A stretch of DNA of 64,000 nucleotides from Cognatiluteimonas profundi (GTDB lineage Bacteria > Pseudomonadota > Gammaproteobacteria > Xanthomonadales > Xanthomonadaceae): the NCBI RefSeq assembly GCF_009792795.1, contig NZ_VKHQ01000005.1, positions 385,038-449,037 on the forward strand. Direction: 5' to 3'. Under the pieces are notes generated by a model, which was not told the origin of the DNA, did not search any database, and saw nothing but the letters and a program-made list of their open reading frames with translations. Below, in pieces: positions 44,420 to 55,383 of this stretch (position 1 is its first letter; every line of letters begins with the position of its first letter). A program made the position numbers and the translations under genes.

Positions 44420-45101
44420 CACGCCGGCATTCGATGGCGTCGTCGCGACGCGGATCGCGCGCGCATTCCTGCCCCAACGCTGGTACGGCAATCGCTGGCA
44501 CTACCACTACAGCCGCATCAAGCTCGGCAGCGACCCGTTGTATCCGGGCGTGGCGAGTGCCTTGCGCGGCAGCGAGCGCCCGTTGCTGGACCTGGGTTGC
44601 GGCATCGGATTGCTGGCCCATGCGCTGCGCGCCGAAGGCCTCGCGCTGGCGTATCGCGGCGTCGACAACGACGCCGGCAAGATCGATGAAGCGCGGCGCG
44701 CCGCGAGCACGGCGGCGCTCGACGGTGTCGTGTTCGAGGTGGTCGACCTCGCGCGGACCTTCCCGGTGCACGCCGGCAGCGTGGCGATCCTGGACGTGCT
44801 GCAGTACCTGGACGATGCCGCCCAACGGCGTCTGCTCGACGCAGCCATCGCGATGCTGGTTCCCGGATCGCGACTGGTCATCCGCACCGGGATCGAGGAT
44901 GGCAGTCGGCGCATGTGGCTGACCCGCACGTTCGATCGAATCGCCAACCTGCTGGGCTGGATGAACGCCGCGCCACACCACTACCCCCGCGCCGATGACC
45001 TGCGCGCCACGCTTGCAAACGCGGGGCTGCAAGTCGCTTTCACGCCCTTGCGGGGCAATACACCGTTCAACAACTGGATGGTGGTCGCGCAGGCACCCTG
45101 A
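44412..45101 (+). CDS. Class I SAM-dependent methyltransferase
   Basis: A 229-residue methyltransferase. The SAM-binding motif I is RPLLDLGCGIGLLAHALRAE, motif II-like GVDNDAGKIDEAR and motif IV VAILDVLQYLDD are visible. The rest has a hydrophobic C-terminus (FNNWMVVAQ). It overlaps the GDSL gene by eight bases. The substrate is unknown; the context with a GDSL hydrolase and a nearby deacetylase hints at lipid or glycan modification. Confidence 0.85.
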   Translation: MDSTPAFDGVVATRIARAFLPQRWYGNRWHYHYSRIKLGSDPLYPGVASALRGSERPLLDLGCGIGLLAHALRAEGLALAYRGVDNDAGKIDEARRAASTAALDGVVFEVVDLARTFPVHAGSVAILDVLQYLDDAAQRRLLDAAIAMLVPGSRLVIRTGIEDGSRRMWLTRTFDRIANLLGWMNAAPHHYPRADDLRATLANAGLQVAFTPLRGNTPFNNWMVVAQAP

Positions 45102-45127
45102 CGGCTGCGCACGAATCGTCGCTGCTG

Positions 45128-45991
45128 CTAGGCCTGTTCCGCCTGCACCACCGCCGCAGGCAGCGGAGCGGGCACTGGAACCTCGAGCGATTCGGGCAGC
45201 AGCGTGCGATAGCCCAGCGCATCCAGTCGCTGCAGCAGCAAGGCCATGGCATCGAGGTTGCGTCCATGCGCGGCGCCCTCGTGCATCAGCACGATCGCGC
45301 CGGGCGCGAGCTGGGCTTCGACGTCCCGCACCACGCGTTCGACGTCGGCGACGACGGCATCGAAGCCGCGCGCGCTCCACGCCACGCGCGTCAGTCGCTG
45401 GTCCTTCAGCACGTTCGCGACGAACGGATTCGACATGCCGACGACGGCGCGGAACCAGCGCGGCCGCACGCCGGTGATGTCGTGCAGGATGCCCTGCGCG
45501 CGCTCGATCTCCCGACGCATCGTCCACGGCGGCAAGGCCCAGAACCAGTGCGACGGATGCGTGGTGCTGTGGTTGCCGATGCCATGTCCGCGCCGCACGA
45601 TCTCGTGCACCAGTTCCGGATGCGCGGCGGCGCGTTCGCCGACGACGAAGAACGTCGCGCGCGCCGAATGCCGATCGAGCAGGTCCAGCATCGCCAGCGT
45701 CTGCGACGACGGGCCATCGTCGATGGTCAGCCACACCGCGCGCTCCGTCGTCGGCAGCTGCGTCAGCACCGGGCAGAACATCCGCGACCGCGGCCACAGC
45801 GTGCCCCACCAGAACGGCAGGTGGCTGGCCATCAGCAGCGGCAATCCGACCACCCACCCGACCCGCCACCACACCACCACGGCCAGCGCCTGCGATGCCA
45901 GCAGGAAGAAAATCCAGGCATGCGGATGGCGCGGTGGACGATCCAGGGACGCGGGGTTCGACATGGGCGGCATGATGACACGGCCGTTCAA
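45128..45991 (-). CDS. Membrane-anchored polysaccharide deacetylase
   Basis: A 287-residue protein with an N-terminal membrane region (AWIFFLLASQALAVVVWW, then VGWVVGLPLLMASHLPFW) and a NodB-type deacetylase domain. Key motifs are VWLTIDDGPSSQTLAML (metal-binding Asp pair), GHGIGNHSTTHPSHWF (the two metal-binding histidines) and RPRWFRAVVGMSNPF. It likely removes acetyl groups from a cell-surface sugar polymer. It is convergent with the methyltransferase gene and divergent from the glutaredoxin gene. Confidence 0.87.
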   Translation of the reverse strand: MNGRVIMPPMSNPASLDRPPRHPHAWIFFLLASQALAVVVWWRVGWVVGLPLLMASHLPFWWGTLWPRSRMFCPVLTQLPTTERAVWLTIDDGPSSQTLAMLDLLDRHSARATFFVVGERAAAHPELVHEIVRRGHGIGNHSTTHPSHWFWALPPWTMRREIERAQGILHDITGVRPRWFRAVVGMSNPFVANVLKDQRLTRVAWSARGFDAVVADVERVVRDVEAQLAPGAIVLMHEGAAHGRNLDAMALLLQRLDALGYRTLLPESLEVPVPAPLPAAVVQAEQA

Positions 45992-46045
45992 CGCAGCCTT
46001 ATCCGCGCGCGCTTAAAATATCGGGCCCATCCGTGGAGTCATCCC

Positions 46046-46969
46046 ATGTCGCTCGATCCAGCGATGCGCCAGCGCATCTCCAACCTGCTGGACAGCCAGC
46101 GCATCGTGCTGTTCATGAAGGGCGAGCCGCGCGCGCCGCAATGCGGCTTTTCCGCCAAGGCGGTCGCCGCGCTCGCCGAGCTCGGCGTCGACTACGCGCA
46201 TGTCGACGTGCTCGCGGATCCCGGCATCCGCGACGGCATCAAGGCGTATGGCGATTGGCCGACGATCCCGCAGCTGTACATCGACGCACAGCTGGTCGGC
46301 GGCAGCGACATCATCGAGCAGATGGCCGGTTCCGGCGAACTGCACGCGATGCTCGGCTTGCCGCCGCCGGACCGCACGCCCCCGGACATCCGCATCACCG
46401 ATGCCGCGATGGACATGCTGCGCGGTGCATTGGGCAACGCGGGCGAAGGCCACGCATTGCGGATCGAAGTCGATGCGCGCTTCAACACCCGCCTGCAGCT
46501 GGCACCGCTCGACGCCGGCGCGATCGCCGCCGTCGTGGACGGGATCCGCGTGCAGTTCGATGCCGCATCGGCGCGTCGCGCGGACGGACTGTCCATCGAC
46601 TGGGTCGACGATGCACGCGGTCGCGGACTGGTGATCGACAACCCCAATGCACCGCCAGCGGTCCGCGCGCTGTCGCCGATGGAAGCCGCAGGCAAGCTGG
46701 CGGCCGGCGCGATCACGCTGGTCGACGTGCGGCCGGCGGAGGAGCGCGCGTTCGCCGTCATCAAGGCGCCGTTCTCGACACTGGACCAGGGCACTGCCGC
46801 ATTGGAGCAGTTGCCGAAGGACACGCCGCTGGCGTTCCTGTGCCACCACGGCAACCGCAGTGGCCAGGCAGCCGAACATTTCCGGCAGCTGGGCTTCACC
46901 GAGGTCTACAACGTGGACGGCGGCATCGATGCGTGGGCACGGATGGATCCGGCGATCCCCGCCTACTGA
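46046..46969 (+). CDS. Grx4 glutaredoxin - degenerate IscA-like - rhodanese fusion
   Basis: A 307-residue three-part protein. Part 1 is a monothiol glutaredoxin (KGEPRAPQCGFSAKAV with CGFS at 33-36, WPTIPQLYIDAQLVGGSDI). Part 2 (about 112-215) resembles IscA/HesB in its strand pattern (HALRIEVDARFNTRLQL, LSIDWVDDARGRGLVIDNPN), but none of the three iron-sulfur cysteines is present. Part 3 is a rhodanese with the catalytic loop CHHGNRSGQAAEHF (C266). The protein probably handles iron-sulfur cluster or sulfur transfer, with the middle part as a structural or binding module. Start chosen at MSLDPAMRQRI. Confidence 0.88.
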   Translation: MSLDPAMRQRISNLLDSQRIVLFMKGEPRAPQCGFSAKAVAALAELGVDYAHVDVLADPGIRDGIKAYGDWPTIPQLYIDAQLVGGSDIIEQMAGSGELHAMLGLPPPDRTPPDIRITDAAMDMLRGALGNAGEGHALRIEVDARFNTRLQLAPLDAGAIAAVVDGIRVQFDAASARRADGLSIDWVDDARGRGLVIDNPNAPPAVRALSPMEAAGKLAAGAITLVDVRPAEERAFAVIKAPFSTLDQGTAALEQLPKDTPLAFLCHHGNRSGQAAEHFRQLGFTEVYNVDGGIDAWARMDPAIPAY

Positions 46970-46993
46970 AGCCTCCGGGCCCTTTCCGGCAGG

Positions 46994-48664
46994 TCAGCCC
47001 GTCGCGACGGGCTCGGTCGCGTGGGCGCTGACCACGCGGTTGCGCCCGGCGCCCTTGGCCGCGTACATCGCGGCGTCGGCGCGTGCGATGAGGTCGCCGA
47101 CGGTGTCGTCGGGCCGGCTGTCGGCGACGCCGATGCTGACCGTCATCTCCAGCGGGACGCCGGCGATCTGGCGGCAACGCGTCTCCACGCTGCGGCGGAT
47201 GCTCTCGGCGGTATCGCGCGCGCTCCGTCGGTTGACGCCTGGCATCACCAACAGGAATTCCTCGCCACCCAGCCGGCCGACGTGATCGCCGTACTGCAAT
47301 TCGGCAGTGATGATGCGGACCAGCGCCCCAAGGCAGGCATCGCCGATGGCATGGCCGTGGCTGTCGTTGATGCGCTTGAAATGGTCGATATCCAGGAACA
47401 GTACCGTGAGCGGCTGGTGGCTTGCCTCGGAAGCCGCGAGCGCCCAGTCCAGTCGGCGCTTGATGCCGGCGCTGTTCAGGACGCCGGTCAGCGGGTCGCG
47501 CTCGGCTTCGAGCTGCGCGCGATCGCGTTCGCGCCGGAACGCCAGCATCCGGTTGGCCATGCCCAGCATCAGCACCACGGCGGCGAACGCCAGCACCAGT
47601 GGCAGCCCATATTCGAGCAGCGGCGTCAGCGCGGTGCCGGAGCTCAGTTGCACGGCGCGCGCGGTGGAGACGGCGACCAGCGGCACCCAGGCCAGCAGCA
47701 TCATCCCCGCGTAGCGGCCGCCCCGCCGCCATGCCAGGAGCAGGCAGACGATCGCCAGGGCATTGGCCAGCATCAGCAGTGCGTTGCCCAGGTTCGGGAA
47801 CCAGCTCTTGTCCTGCGGCCATGGCGCCGCCAGCAGCACCAGGGTCAGCGCCGGTGCGTAGCAACCGACCCACACCAGCACGCGGCTCAGGCGCGGCGTC
47901 CGGGCCCGCAGTTCGCCGAAATCCACCAGGAAACTCACCGACACGATGGTGGCCAGTGTCGCGACCAGCCAGATGCCGGCGGCGCCGAGCCGGCCGAGTC
48001 CACGCAGCCCTGGCAGTGCATAGGCCTCGCCATAAGCGCACAACACGTAGAGCAGTTGCGCTGCCATGCAGCCCGCATAGAGCAGGTAGACGCGGTCGCT
48101 CAGCACCAGCCAGAACACCAGCGCGACCAGGCACACGCCAATGAGGACACCGGTGGTGCTGTAGAGGGCCTGCAGGTGGCTGCGATCGGACACCGCGTAC
48201 GCATCGACACTGCGCACCGCGACCTGCAGGGGATAGCGCGCGTGCTCCACGCCAATGAAGATCGGCCCGTCGCCCCGGATCGGGAAGACCAGCGCGCGGC
48301 GCGAATAGCGCGGGTCCAGCTGCGGGTCGAAGATACTTTGACGTTGCGGCCGGTAATCCGGCGGCATCAACACCGTCAGCCGGGCGCTGAACGGGTGGAG
48401 CACCAGCAGCAGCCGTTCCCCGCTCGAGGTCGATGGCTGCAGTCGCCACCAGCCGCTGCCGCCGACGGCACCATCGAGCCGATCATGTCGCGCGCTGGTC
48501 TCGAATGCGGCCGGCGACAGCCCCGGCACCATGGCCGCCGGGGCCTGTGGCGAGCGAACCCGCGCCAGGCTGGCGATGCCGCTTTCGTGCGCACCGACAG
48601 TGCCGGCCAGGCCAGCCAGCAGCAGAAACAATCCGGCGCTCCAGCATCGACGCATGTGCTTCAC
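46994..48664 (-). CDS. 7TMR-DISM diguanylate cyclase (GGDEF)
   Basis: A 556-residue signalling protein. After a signal sequence (CWSAGLFLLLAGLAGTVGAH) comes a periplasmic beta-rich sensor (GWWRLQPSTSSGERLLLVLH). A seven-helix membrane region follows (from about LIGVCLVALVFWLVLSDRVY), the 7TMR-DISM plan, and then a GGDEF domain with FLDIDHFKRINDSHGHAIGD and GRLGGEEFLLVMPG (GGEEF at 466-470). GGEEF is an active signature, so it likely makes cyclic di-GMP. The inhibitory site position (five residues before GGEEF) reads QYGD, not RxxD, so product inhibition may be missing. It is divergent from the DegV gene. Confidence 0.92.
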   Translation of the reverse strand: MKHMRRCWSAGLFLLLAGLAGTVGAHESGIASLARVRSPQAPAAMVPGLSPAAFETSARHDRLDGAVGGSGWWRLQPSTSSGERLLLVLHPFSARLTVLMPPDYRPQRQSIFDPQLDPRYSRRALVFPIRGDGPIFIGVEHARYPLQVAVRSVDAYAVSDRSHLQALYSTTGVLIGVCLVALVFWLVLSDRVYLLYAGCMAAQLLYVLCAYGEAYALPGLRGLGRLGAAGIWLVATLATIVSVSFLVDFGELRARTPRLSRVLVWVGCYAPALTLVLLAAPWPQDKSWFPNLGNALLMLANALAIVCLLLAWRRGGRYAGMMLLAWVPLVAVSTARAVQLSSGTALTPLLEYGLPLVLAFAAVVLMLGMANRMLAFRRERDRAQLEAERDPLTGVLNSAGIKRRLDWALAASEASHQPLTVLFLDIDHFKRINDSHGHAIGDACLGALVRIITAELQYGDHVGRLGGEEFLLVMPGVNRRSARDTAESIRRSVETRCRQIAGVPLEMTVSIGVADSRPDDTVGDLIARADAAMYAAKGAGRNRVVSAHATEPVATG

Positions 48665-48774
48665 CCCTGCGACCCAGTGTCTGCCCCCCGGGCTGCAGCC
48701 ACAAGGCCCGCGGTGGTGCAGGACCCCCCGCCGATGCGGTACGGTCTGTCTGGGCTTGAAACAGGGGAAACCGC

Positions 48775-49716
48775 ATGCGCATTGGACTGGTGGTCGACTC
48801 GGCCTGCGACCTGCCGGCCGACTTCCTCGCCGCGAACGACATCACCATCCTGCCGATCACGGTGCGCATCGGCGAAGCGGTGCTCGCGGACCATCGCAAC
48901 GAGCAGGCGACGCTGGAATTCCTGCACGCGCAGATCGCCGAGCGCGGCGCCGAAGCCGAGACGATGCCGTTCACGGTGCAGCAGATCCAGGACCTGTTCC
49001 TGAAGAAGCTGGTCATCGATTACGACTATGTCTTCTGCATGACCATCACCCGCACGCGCAGCCCGATCTTCGACAACGCGATGCAGGCGAGCTTCGCCAT
49101 CCTCAACGAATACCGGCCGATCCGCGCCGCGGCGGGCAACGACACCCCGTTCTCGCTGCGGGTGATCGATACGCAGAACCTGTTCTCCGCCGAAGGCATC
49201 CTCCCGGTCGAAGCGGTGCGCCTGCGCGCGGCCGGCGAAGGCCCGCCGAAGATCCGTGCGCGACTGGAACACCTCGCGATGCACACGCATGGCTACCTGG
49301 TGCCGCGCGACCTGTATTACATCCGCAATCGTGCGCGCAAGAAGGGCGATCGCAGCGTCAGCCTGTTCAGTGCCGCCATCGGCACGGCGTTGGACATCAA
49401 ACCGGTATTGCATGCCCATCGCGGTGAAACCGGCCCCGTCGCCAAGATCAAGGGTTTCGATGCGGCGGTGCAGACCGTGTTCGAGTTTTCCGCCCGTCGC
49501 GTCGCCGCGGGCCTGCTGACGCCGACCCTGTGCCTGTGCTACGGCGGCGAGCTGGAGGAAATGCGCGCATTGCCTGGGTACCAGCAGCTGCGCGACGCCT
49601 GCCGCGCCAACAACGTCGACGTCTATGAAAGCGTGATGAGCCTGACCGGCATGGTCAATGTCGGCAAGGGCGCCGTGGTGGTGGGATTCGCCGCGGAGCC
49701 GCATGTCTTCGGCTGA
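48775..49716 (+). CDS. DegV family protein (fatty-acid binding)
   Basis: A 313-residue DegV/FakB-type protein. It starts MRIGLVVDSACDLPADFLAA, the typical strand-helix with SACDL, and later has SVSLFSAAIGTALDIKPVLH, a segment conserved in the lipid-binding cavity of the family. DegV proteins bind fatty acids; FakB relatives present them to a kinase. The middle region (YDYVFCMTITRTRSPIFDNA) is characteristic. A ribosome site (AGGGGA) precedes the ATG. No FakA gene is in the window. Confidence 0.88.
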   Translation: MRIGLVVDSACDLPADFLAANDITILPITVRIGEAVLADHRNEQATLEFLHAQIAERGAEAETMPFTVQQIQDLFLKKLVIDYDYVFCMTITRTRSPIFDNAMQASFAILNEYRPIRAAAGNDTPFSLRVIDTQNLFSAEGILPVEAVRLRAAGEGPPKIRARLEHLAMHTHGYLVPRDLYYIRNRARKKGDRSVSLFSAAIGTALDIKPVLHAHRGETGPVAKIKGFDAAVQTVFEFSARRVAAGLLTPTLCLCYGGELEEMRALPGYQQLRDACRANNVDVYESVMSLTGMVNVGKGAVVVGFAAEPHVFG

Positions 49717-49786
49717 CGGCGCGCCGCGCTGACGCTGCGCCGACACGAGGCAGGCACACTGCAACCCCGCAATGACGAGCCAGCCC

Positions 49787-50131
49787 ATGCCCACCCGCTA
49801 TTACCTCAGCCTTCCCGACCCGAAACTCGCGCGCGGCAGCGACCCGGATACCGCATTCCGCGCGCATGGAGCCGACGCATTCGCCGAGGAACTGCAGGCC
49901 GCGCTGCGCACCGATGCGCTGTTCGATCGCTGGCGTGGCAAGCAACCCGACCCCGACGCGGTGGATGCGTCGCTCGCGGTGACCGATCCGCAGGCCGTCG
50001 TCAGCGGCCAGCAGAAGGACCTTGGCATCGACCTGGTCGCAACCACCTCGATTCCGAGCAGCGTGCTGCGCCAGCGCATGCGCCTGCTGGCCGGCAGCGG
50101 CTGGACCCTGACCGACGTCCGCGCGGCCTGA
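49787..50131 (+). CDS. Hypothetical protein (114 aa)
   Basis: A 114-residue soluble frame, MPTRYYLSLPDPKLARGSDP. An ATG 15 bases upstream (49772) adds MTSQP. The middle contains a mixed helix (ADAFAEELQAALRTDALFDR) and an ending with IPSSVLRQRMRLLAGSGW. No family is recognised. It is 70 bases downstream of DegV on the same strand and may be co-transcribed. Confidence 0.65.
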   Translation: MPTRYYLSLPDPKLARGSDPDTAFRAHGADAFAEELQAALRTDALFDRWRGKQPDPDAVDASLAVTDPQAVVSGQQKDLGIDLVATTSIPSSVLRQRMRLLAGSGWTLTDVRAA

Positions 50132-50139
50132 TCCGGCGC

Positions 50140-50179
50140 AGGCCGGTCGTGGCGAAGCGCTCGCGGCCGTCAGCCGCTG
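50140..50179. repeat. Degenerate GTAG-type REP
   Basis: The stretch ccggtcgtggcgaagcgctcgcggccgtcagccgctgctacgaag resembles the RAYT-associated REPs (ggtcg...gccgctcctacgaag) but with substitutions and an insertion. It lies in the gap before the convergent fghA gene. Confidence 0.55.
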
Positions 50180-51016
50180 CTACGAAGAACGCTTCAGCGC
50201 CGCGGCATGCCAGGCGATGTGGTCGCCGATGAAGCTCTGCACGAAGTAGTAGCTGTGGTCGTAGCCCGACTGCATCCGCAGCGTCAGTGGATGCCCGACG
50301 GCCGCGCAGGCCTGCGCGAGTCGTTCGGGCTGCAGCTGGGTGGCGAGGAACTCATCGGCCGCGCCCTGGTCGACCAGCAGCGGCAGGCGCTCGCGCGCCG
50401 CCGCGACCAGCTCGACGGCATCCCATTCGCGCCATGCGGCGCGGTCCTCGCCCAGGTAGGCGGTGAACGCCTGTTCGCCCCACGGCACCCGTGATGGCGC
50501 GACGATCGGCGAAAACGCCGACACGCTGCGATAGCGGCCCGGATTGCGCAATGCGATCACCAGCGCGCCATGGCCACCCATGGAGTGTCCGCTGATGGCG
50601 CGACTGCCGTCGGTCGGAAAACACGCGTCGACCAATGCCGGCAGTTCATCGACGATGTAGTCGTGCATGCGGTAGTGCGCCGCCCACGGCGACTGCGTGG
50701 CGTTGAGATAGAAGCCCGCGCCCTGCCCGAGATCGTAGCGTTGGTCGTTGGCGACATCCTCGCCGCGCGGGCTGGTATCCGGTGTCACGAGGATGACGCC
50801 ATGCTCGGCCGCGTAGCGCTGCGCACCGGACTTGGTGATGAAGTTCTGCTCGGTGCAGGTCAGGCCGGACAGCCAGTACAGCACCGGGCATGGACCATGC
50901 CCGGCCTGCGGCGGCAGGTAGACGCCGAATCGCATGTCGCAACCGAGGGCGCTGGAGGCATGCGACCAGACTTCCTGGGTGCCGCCGAAGCAGGCGTGGG
51001 ACTCGAGGCGTTGCAT
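50180..51016 (-). CDS. fghA: S-formylglutathione hydrolase
   Basis: A 278-residue serine hydrolase of the esterase D family. The nucleophile elbow is [17 protein letters not shown], and [40 protein letters not shown] and [13 protein letters not shown] match the family, with [14 protein letters not shown] near the end. It hydrolyses S-formylglutathione to formate and glutathione, the second step of glutathione-dependent formaldehyde oxidation. It lies downstream of adhC on the same strand (134-base gap), which supports the pathway role. Confidence 0.93.
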   Translation of the reverse strand: MQRLESHACFGGTQEVWSHASSALGCDMRFGVYLPPQAGHGPCPVLYWLSGLTCTEQNFITKSGAQRYAAEHGVILVTPDTSPRGEDVANDQRYDLGQGAGFYLNATQSPWAAHYRMHDYIVDELPALVDACFPTDGSRAISGHSMGGHGALVIALRNPGRYRSVSAFSPIVAPSRVPWGEQAFTAYLGEDRAAWREWDAVELVAAARERLPLLVDQGAADEFLATQLQPERLAQACAAVGHPLTLRMQSGYDHSYYFVQSFIGDHIAWHAAALKRSS

Positions 51017-51150
51017 GGGGATTCCGGGAAATGGGCGGCATGGGCTGGCGCTGCCCTCATCCGCCCTGCGGGCACCTTCTCCCGCGAGCGGGAGCAGGGA
51101 ACATCAGATCGCAGCGAACGCCAGGCCGGGATGCAGCAGCAAAGGGAAGA

Positions 51151-52365
<1,215 letters not shown>

Positions 52366-53730
52366 TCAATACGCGTATTCGCGGAACACGTGGTCGATGT
52401 CGCCGTTCCACTCGCCATGGAAGCGCGCCAGCTTGCGCTCGGCCGGCGTCTCGTTGGCTTCGGCGAATTCGATCAGCGGGGTCAGGAAGATGCTTTCGTC
52501 GGCGCCGTTGTGGTTCGTCATCGCGCGTCGCTGCAGGCCGTGCGCGGAGATCTTCAGCGCCTCGAGCGCCAGCTCGCGGACGGTCGCGCCACGGAACGGC
52601 AGCTTCAAGGCGTGCTTCGGCACGCCGTCGCGCAGCGCATGGCGCTCGGCCATGCTGAAATCCTTGACCAGGTCCCACGCTGCATCCAGCGCGGTGTCGT
52701 CGTACAGCAGCCCCACCCAGAACGCCGGCAGCGCGCACAGCCGGTTCCACGGGCCGCCATCGGCGCCGCGCATCTCCAGGTACTGCTTGAGCCGCACTTC
52801 CGGGAACGCCGTGGTCATGTGGTCGGACCAGTCGCGCAGCGTCGGCAGCACGCCGGGCAATGCGTCGAGCTTGCCGTCCATGAACCGTCGGAAGGACTGT
52901 CCCGAGAGATCGACGTACTCACCGTTGCGATAGGAGAAGTACATCGGCACGTCGAGCAGGTAGTCGACATAGCGCTCGTAGCCGAATCCGTCCTCGAACA
53001 CGAAGTCGAGCATGCCGGTGCGATCGGGATCGGTGTCGGTCCAGATGTGCGAGCGATAGCTGAGATAACCGTTGGGCTTGCCTTCGGTGAACGGCGAGTC
53101 GGCGAACAACGCGGTCGCGATCGGCTGCAGTGCCAGCGACACGCGGAACTTCTTCACCATGTCCGCTTCGTTGGCGACGTCGAGGTTGACCTGCACGGTG
53201 CAGGTGCGCGTCATCATGTCCAGCCCGAGCGAGCCGACCTTGGGCATGTAGTCGCGCATGATCCGGTAGCGGCCCTTCGGCATCCACGGCATCTCGTCGC
53301 GACGCCACTTGGGCTGGAAGCCCATGCCGAGGAAACCCAGGCCGAGCTCGTCGGCGACGGTACGGACTTCGCGCAGGTGGGTGTCGACCTCGCCGCAGGT
53401 CTGGTGGATGGTCTCCAGCTGCGCGCCCGACAGCTCGAACTGCCCGGCCGGTTCCAGCGACACCGAGGCGCCGTCGCGCAGCAGGGCGATCACGCGTCCG
53501 TGTTCCTCGACGGGCGCCCAGCCAAAGCGGGTCAGCCCCTTGAGCAGCGCCTCGATCCCGCGCTCGCCCTCGAACGTCGGCGGGCGCAGGTCGTCGAGGC
53601 GGAAGCCGAATTTCTCGTGCTCGGTACCGATGCGCCAGTCGGCCTTGGCGCGGCCGCCGGCGGCGAGGAAATCGACGAGGGTCTGGCGCTGGGTGATCGG
53701 GGATTCGACGACGTTGGTCGGGCTCGACAT
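52366..53730 (-). CDS. gshA: Glutamate-cysteine ligase, plant type
   Basis: A 454-residue ligase joining glutamate and cysteine, the first step of glutathione synthesis. It belongs to the plant/EgtA-type GCS2 family: [77 protein letters not shown] and the conserved [17 protein letters not shown] region. The start at 53730 is set by family fit ([16 protein letters not shown]). Glutathione is the cofactor of AdhC and FghA encoded next to it, so the cluster links synthesis and use. Confidence 0.93.
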   Translation of the reverse strand: MSSPTNVVESPITQRQTLVDFLAAGGRAKADWRIGTEHEKFGFRLDDLRPPTFEGERGIEALLKGLTRFGWAPVEEHGRVIALLRDGASVSLEPAGQFELSGAQLETIHQTCGEVDTHLREVRTVADELGLGFLGMGFQPKWRRDEMPWMPKGRYRIMRDYMPKVGSLGLDMMTRTCTVQVNLDVANEADMVKKFRVSLALQPIATALFADSPFTEGKPNGYLSYRSHIWTDTDPDRTGMLDFVFEDGFGYERYVDYLLDVPMYFSYRNGEYVDLSGQSFRRFMDGKLDALPGVLPTLRDWSDHMTTAFPEVRLKQYLEMRGADGGPWNRLCALPAFWVGLLYDDTALDAAWDLVKDFSMAERHALRDGVPKHALKLPFRGATVRELALEALKISAHGLQRRAMTNHNGADESIFLTPLIEFAEANETPAERKLARFHGEWNGDIDHVFREYAY

Positions 53731-53926
53731 CGGATCGCTCGCGTTGGGCAGTGCAGGTTGGGGGCGCACCCCCGGCATCGCAAGGAGGCGACTATATCCC
53801 GCCGCGTCGGCGCGGCCCGTCGACGCATCCCGGACGGCGGCCCCCTCTGGCGCCGAAGGCGTACACGGGCGGCCGAGTGCGCGATGATGCGGGCTGTTGG
53901 GCGAGCCCCACCAAGGAGAACGCGGC

Positions 53927-54622
53927 ATGCGTCGCTGGCACCTGGAAACCCACCGTTCCGATCGCGCCGGCTGGCTGCGCGCCGCCGTGCTCGGCGCCAA
54001 CGACGGCATCGTCTCGGTCGCCGGCCTGGTCGTCGGCGTCGCCGCCAGTGGCGCCACCCATGCCGTCGTGCTGGCCAGCGGCATCGCCGGCGTGGTCGCC
54101 GGAGCGGTGTCGATGGCAGCCGGCGAATATGTGTCGGTGCAGTCGCAGGCGGACACCGAGGGCGCCGACCTGGCCAAGGAGCGGCGCGAGCTGGCGGAAA
54201 ACCCCGCCAGCGAGCTCCTCGAACTCACGCATATCTACGTCAAGCGCGGCCTGGACGCCGGGCTGGCCAAACAGGTGGCCGAACAGCTGACGGCCCACGA
54301 CGCCCTCGGATCGCATGCGCGCGACGAGCTCGGCATCACGGAGACCCTGCGGGCCCGCCCCCTGCAGGCGGCCGTGGCGTCGGCGGCGGCGTTCACCGTC
54401 GGGTCACTGCTGCCGATGGCCGCGGTGCTGCTGGCGCCGCCGGCGCAGGTGCAGCCGGTGACGATCGCGACCACGCTGGTCGCCCTGTCGATCTCGGGCG
54501 CACTGGCCGGATGGACCGGCGGCGCCTCCATCGTGCGCGGTGCGTGGCGCGTGGTGTTCTGGGGTGCGCTGGCGATGGCCGCGACGTCGCTCGTCGGCAA
54601 ACTGTTCAACGTGCAGGTGTGA
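53927..54622 (+). CDS. VIT/CCC1-family metal transporter
   Basis: A 231-residue membrane protein of the VIT1/CCC1 family. The first helix block ([20 protein letters not shown]) with the conserved NDGI, the acidic [19 protein letters not shown] region, and three late hydrophobic segments ([54 protein letters not shown]) fit the pattern. Such proteins move iron or manganese out of the cytoplasm. ATG start after an AAGGAG site. It is divergent from gshA and convergent with engB. Confidence 0.9.
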   Translation: MRRWHLETHRSDRAGWLRAAVLGANDGIVSVAGLVVGVAASGATHAVVLASGIAGVVAGAVSMAAGEYVSVQSQADTEGADLAKERRELAENPASELLELTHIYVKRGLDAGLAKQVAEQLTAHDALGSHARDELGITETLRARPLQAAVASAAAFTVGSLLPMAAVLLAPPAQVQPVTIATTLVALSISGALAGWTGGASIVRGAWRVVFWGALAMAATSLVGKLFNVQV

Positions 54623-54634
54623 CGCTGCCGGCGT

Positions 54635-55252
54635 CTACAGCTCCAGCCAGCCGCCGATCACCGCGCGCGCCTGGTCCACGCCCAGCTTGGATTCACCCGA
54701 GAACGTCTGCACGCTGACGGTGTCGCCGAAGGCCGATGACAATTCCTTGCGCACCGCGAGCAGGGCATTGCCCTGCGCGCCGCGGCTGAGCTTGTCGGCC
54801 TTGGTCAGCAATGCGTGCGCCGGCAAGCCGCGCCCGACCGCGTAGCCCAGCATCTGCCGGTCGTATTCGCGCAGCGGATGGCGGATATCCATCACCACCA
54901 CAAGCCCGCGCAGCGCCTGGCGGCTGCCGAAGTAGCCGTCGAGGAAGGCCTGCCAGTGCGCCTGCAGGTCCTGCGGAACCTTGGCGTAGCCGTAGCCGGG
55001 CAGGTCGACCAGGAAGCGGTCGGTCGTCGGCGGGATGTCGAAGAAAACCAGCTGCTGGGTCCGTCCGGGCGTCTTGGAGACGCGGGCGAGCGCGTTCTGC
55101 TGGCAGATCGCATTCAAGGCGCTGGACTTGCCGGCGTTGGATCGCCCGGCGAAGGCGACTTCATGACCGCCGTCCGGCGGCAGCTGGCGGAAGGTATGCG
55201 CCGCGAGCAGGTACTGCGCGCGGGCAAGCGGATTGGGGATGGCCATGGCCAT
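54635..55252 (-). CDS. engB: Ribosome biogenesis GTPase EngB (YihA/YsxC)
   Basis: A 205-residue small GTPase for 50S subunit assembly. G1 is FAGRSNAGKSSALNAI, G2-like TPGRTQQLVFF, G3 DLPGYGYAKVP and G4 LLTKADKLSR. A short N-terminus precedes the P-loop. The start at 55252 gives the usual distance between start and P-loop; a frame extends upstream to 55381. It is divergent from the cytochrome c4 gene, a conserved arrangement in these bacteria. Confidence 0.94.
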   Translation of the reverse strand: MAMAIPNPLARAQYLLAAHTFRQLPPDGGHEVAFAGRSNAGKSSALNAICQQNALARVSKTPGRTQQLVFFDIPPTTDRFLVDLPGYGYAKVPQDLQAHWQAFLDGYFGSRQALRGLVVVMDIRHPLREYDRQMLGYAVGRGLPAHALLTKADKLSRGAQGNALLAVRKELSSAFGDTVSVQTFSGESKLGVDQARAVIGGWLEL

Positions 55253-55383
55253 AGGATGGCACGCCCGGATTGCGTCGGCGGCGCGCGCGCCGGGCTTTGT
55301 TTGACCATCAATGGTCGCGGCGACGATAATTCCGCCTCTCTGCGGCCGCCGTCGGCGCCCGCTTCGTGCCCTCGGAGCCATGC

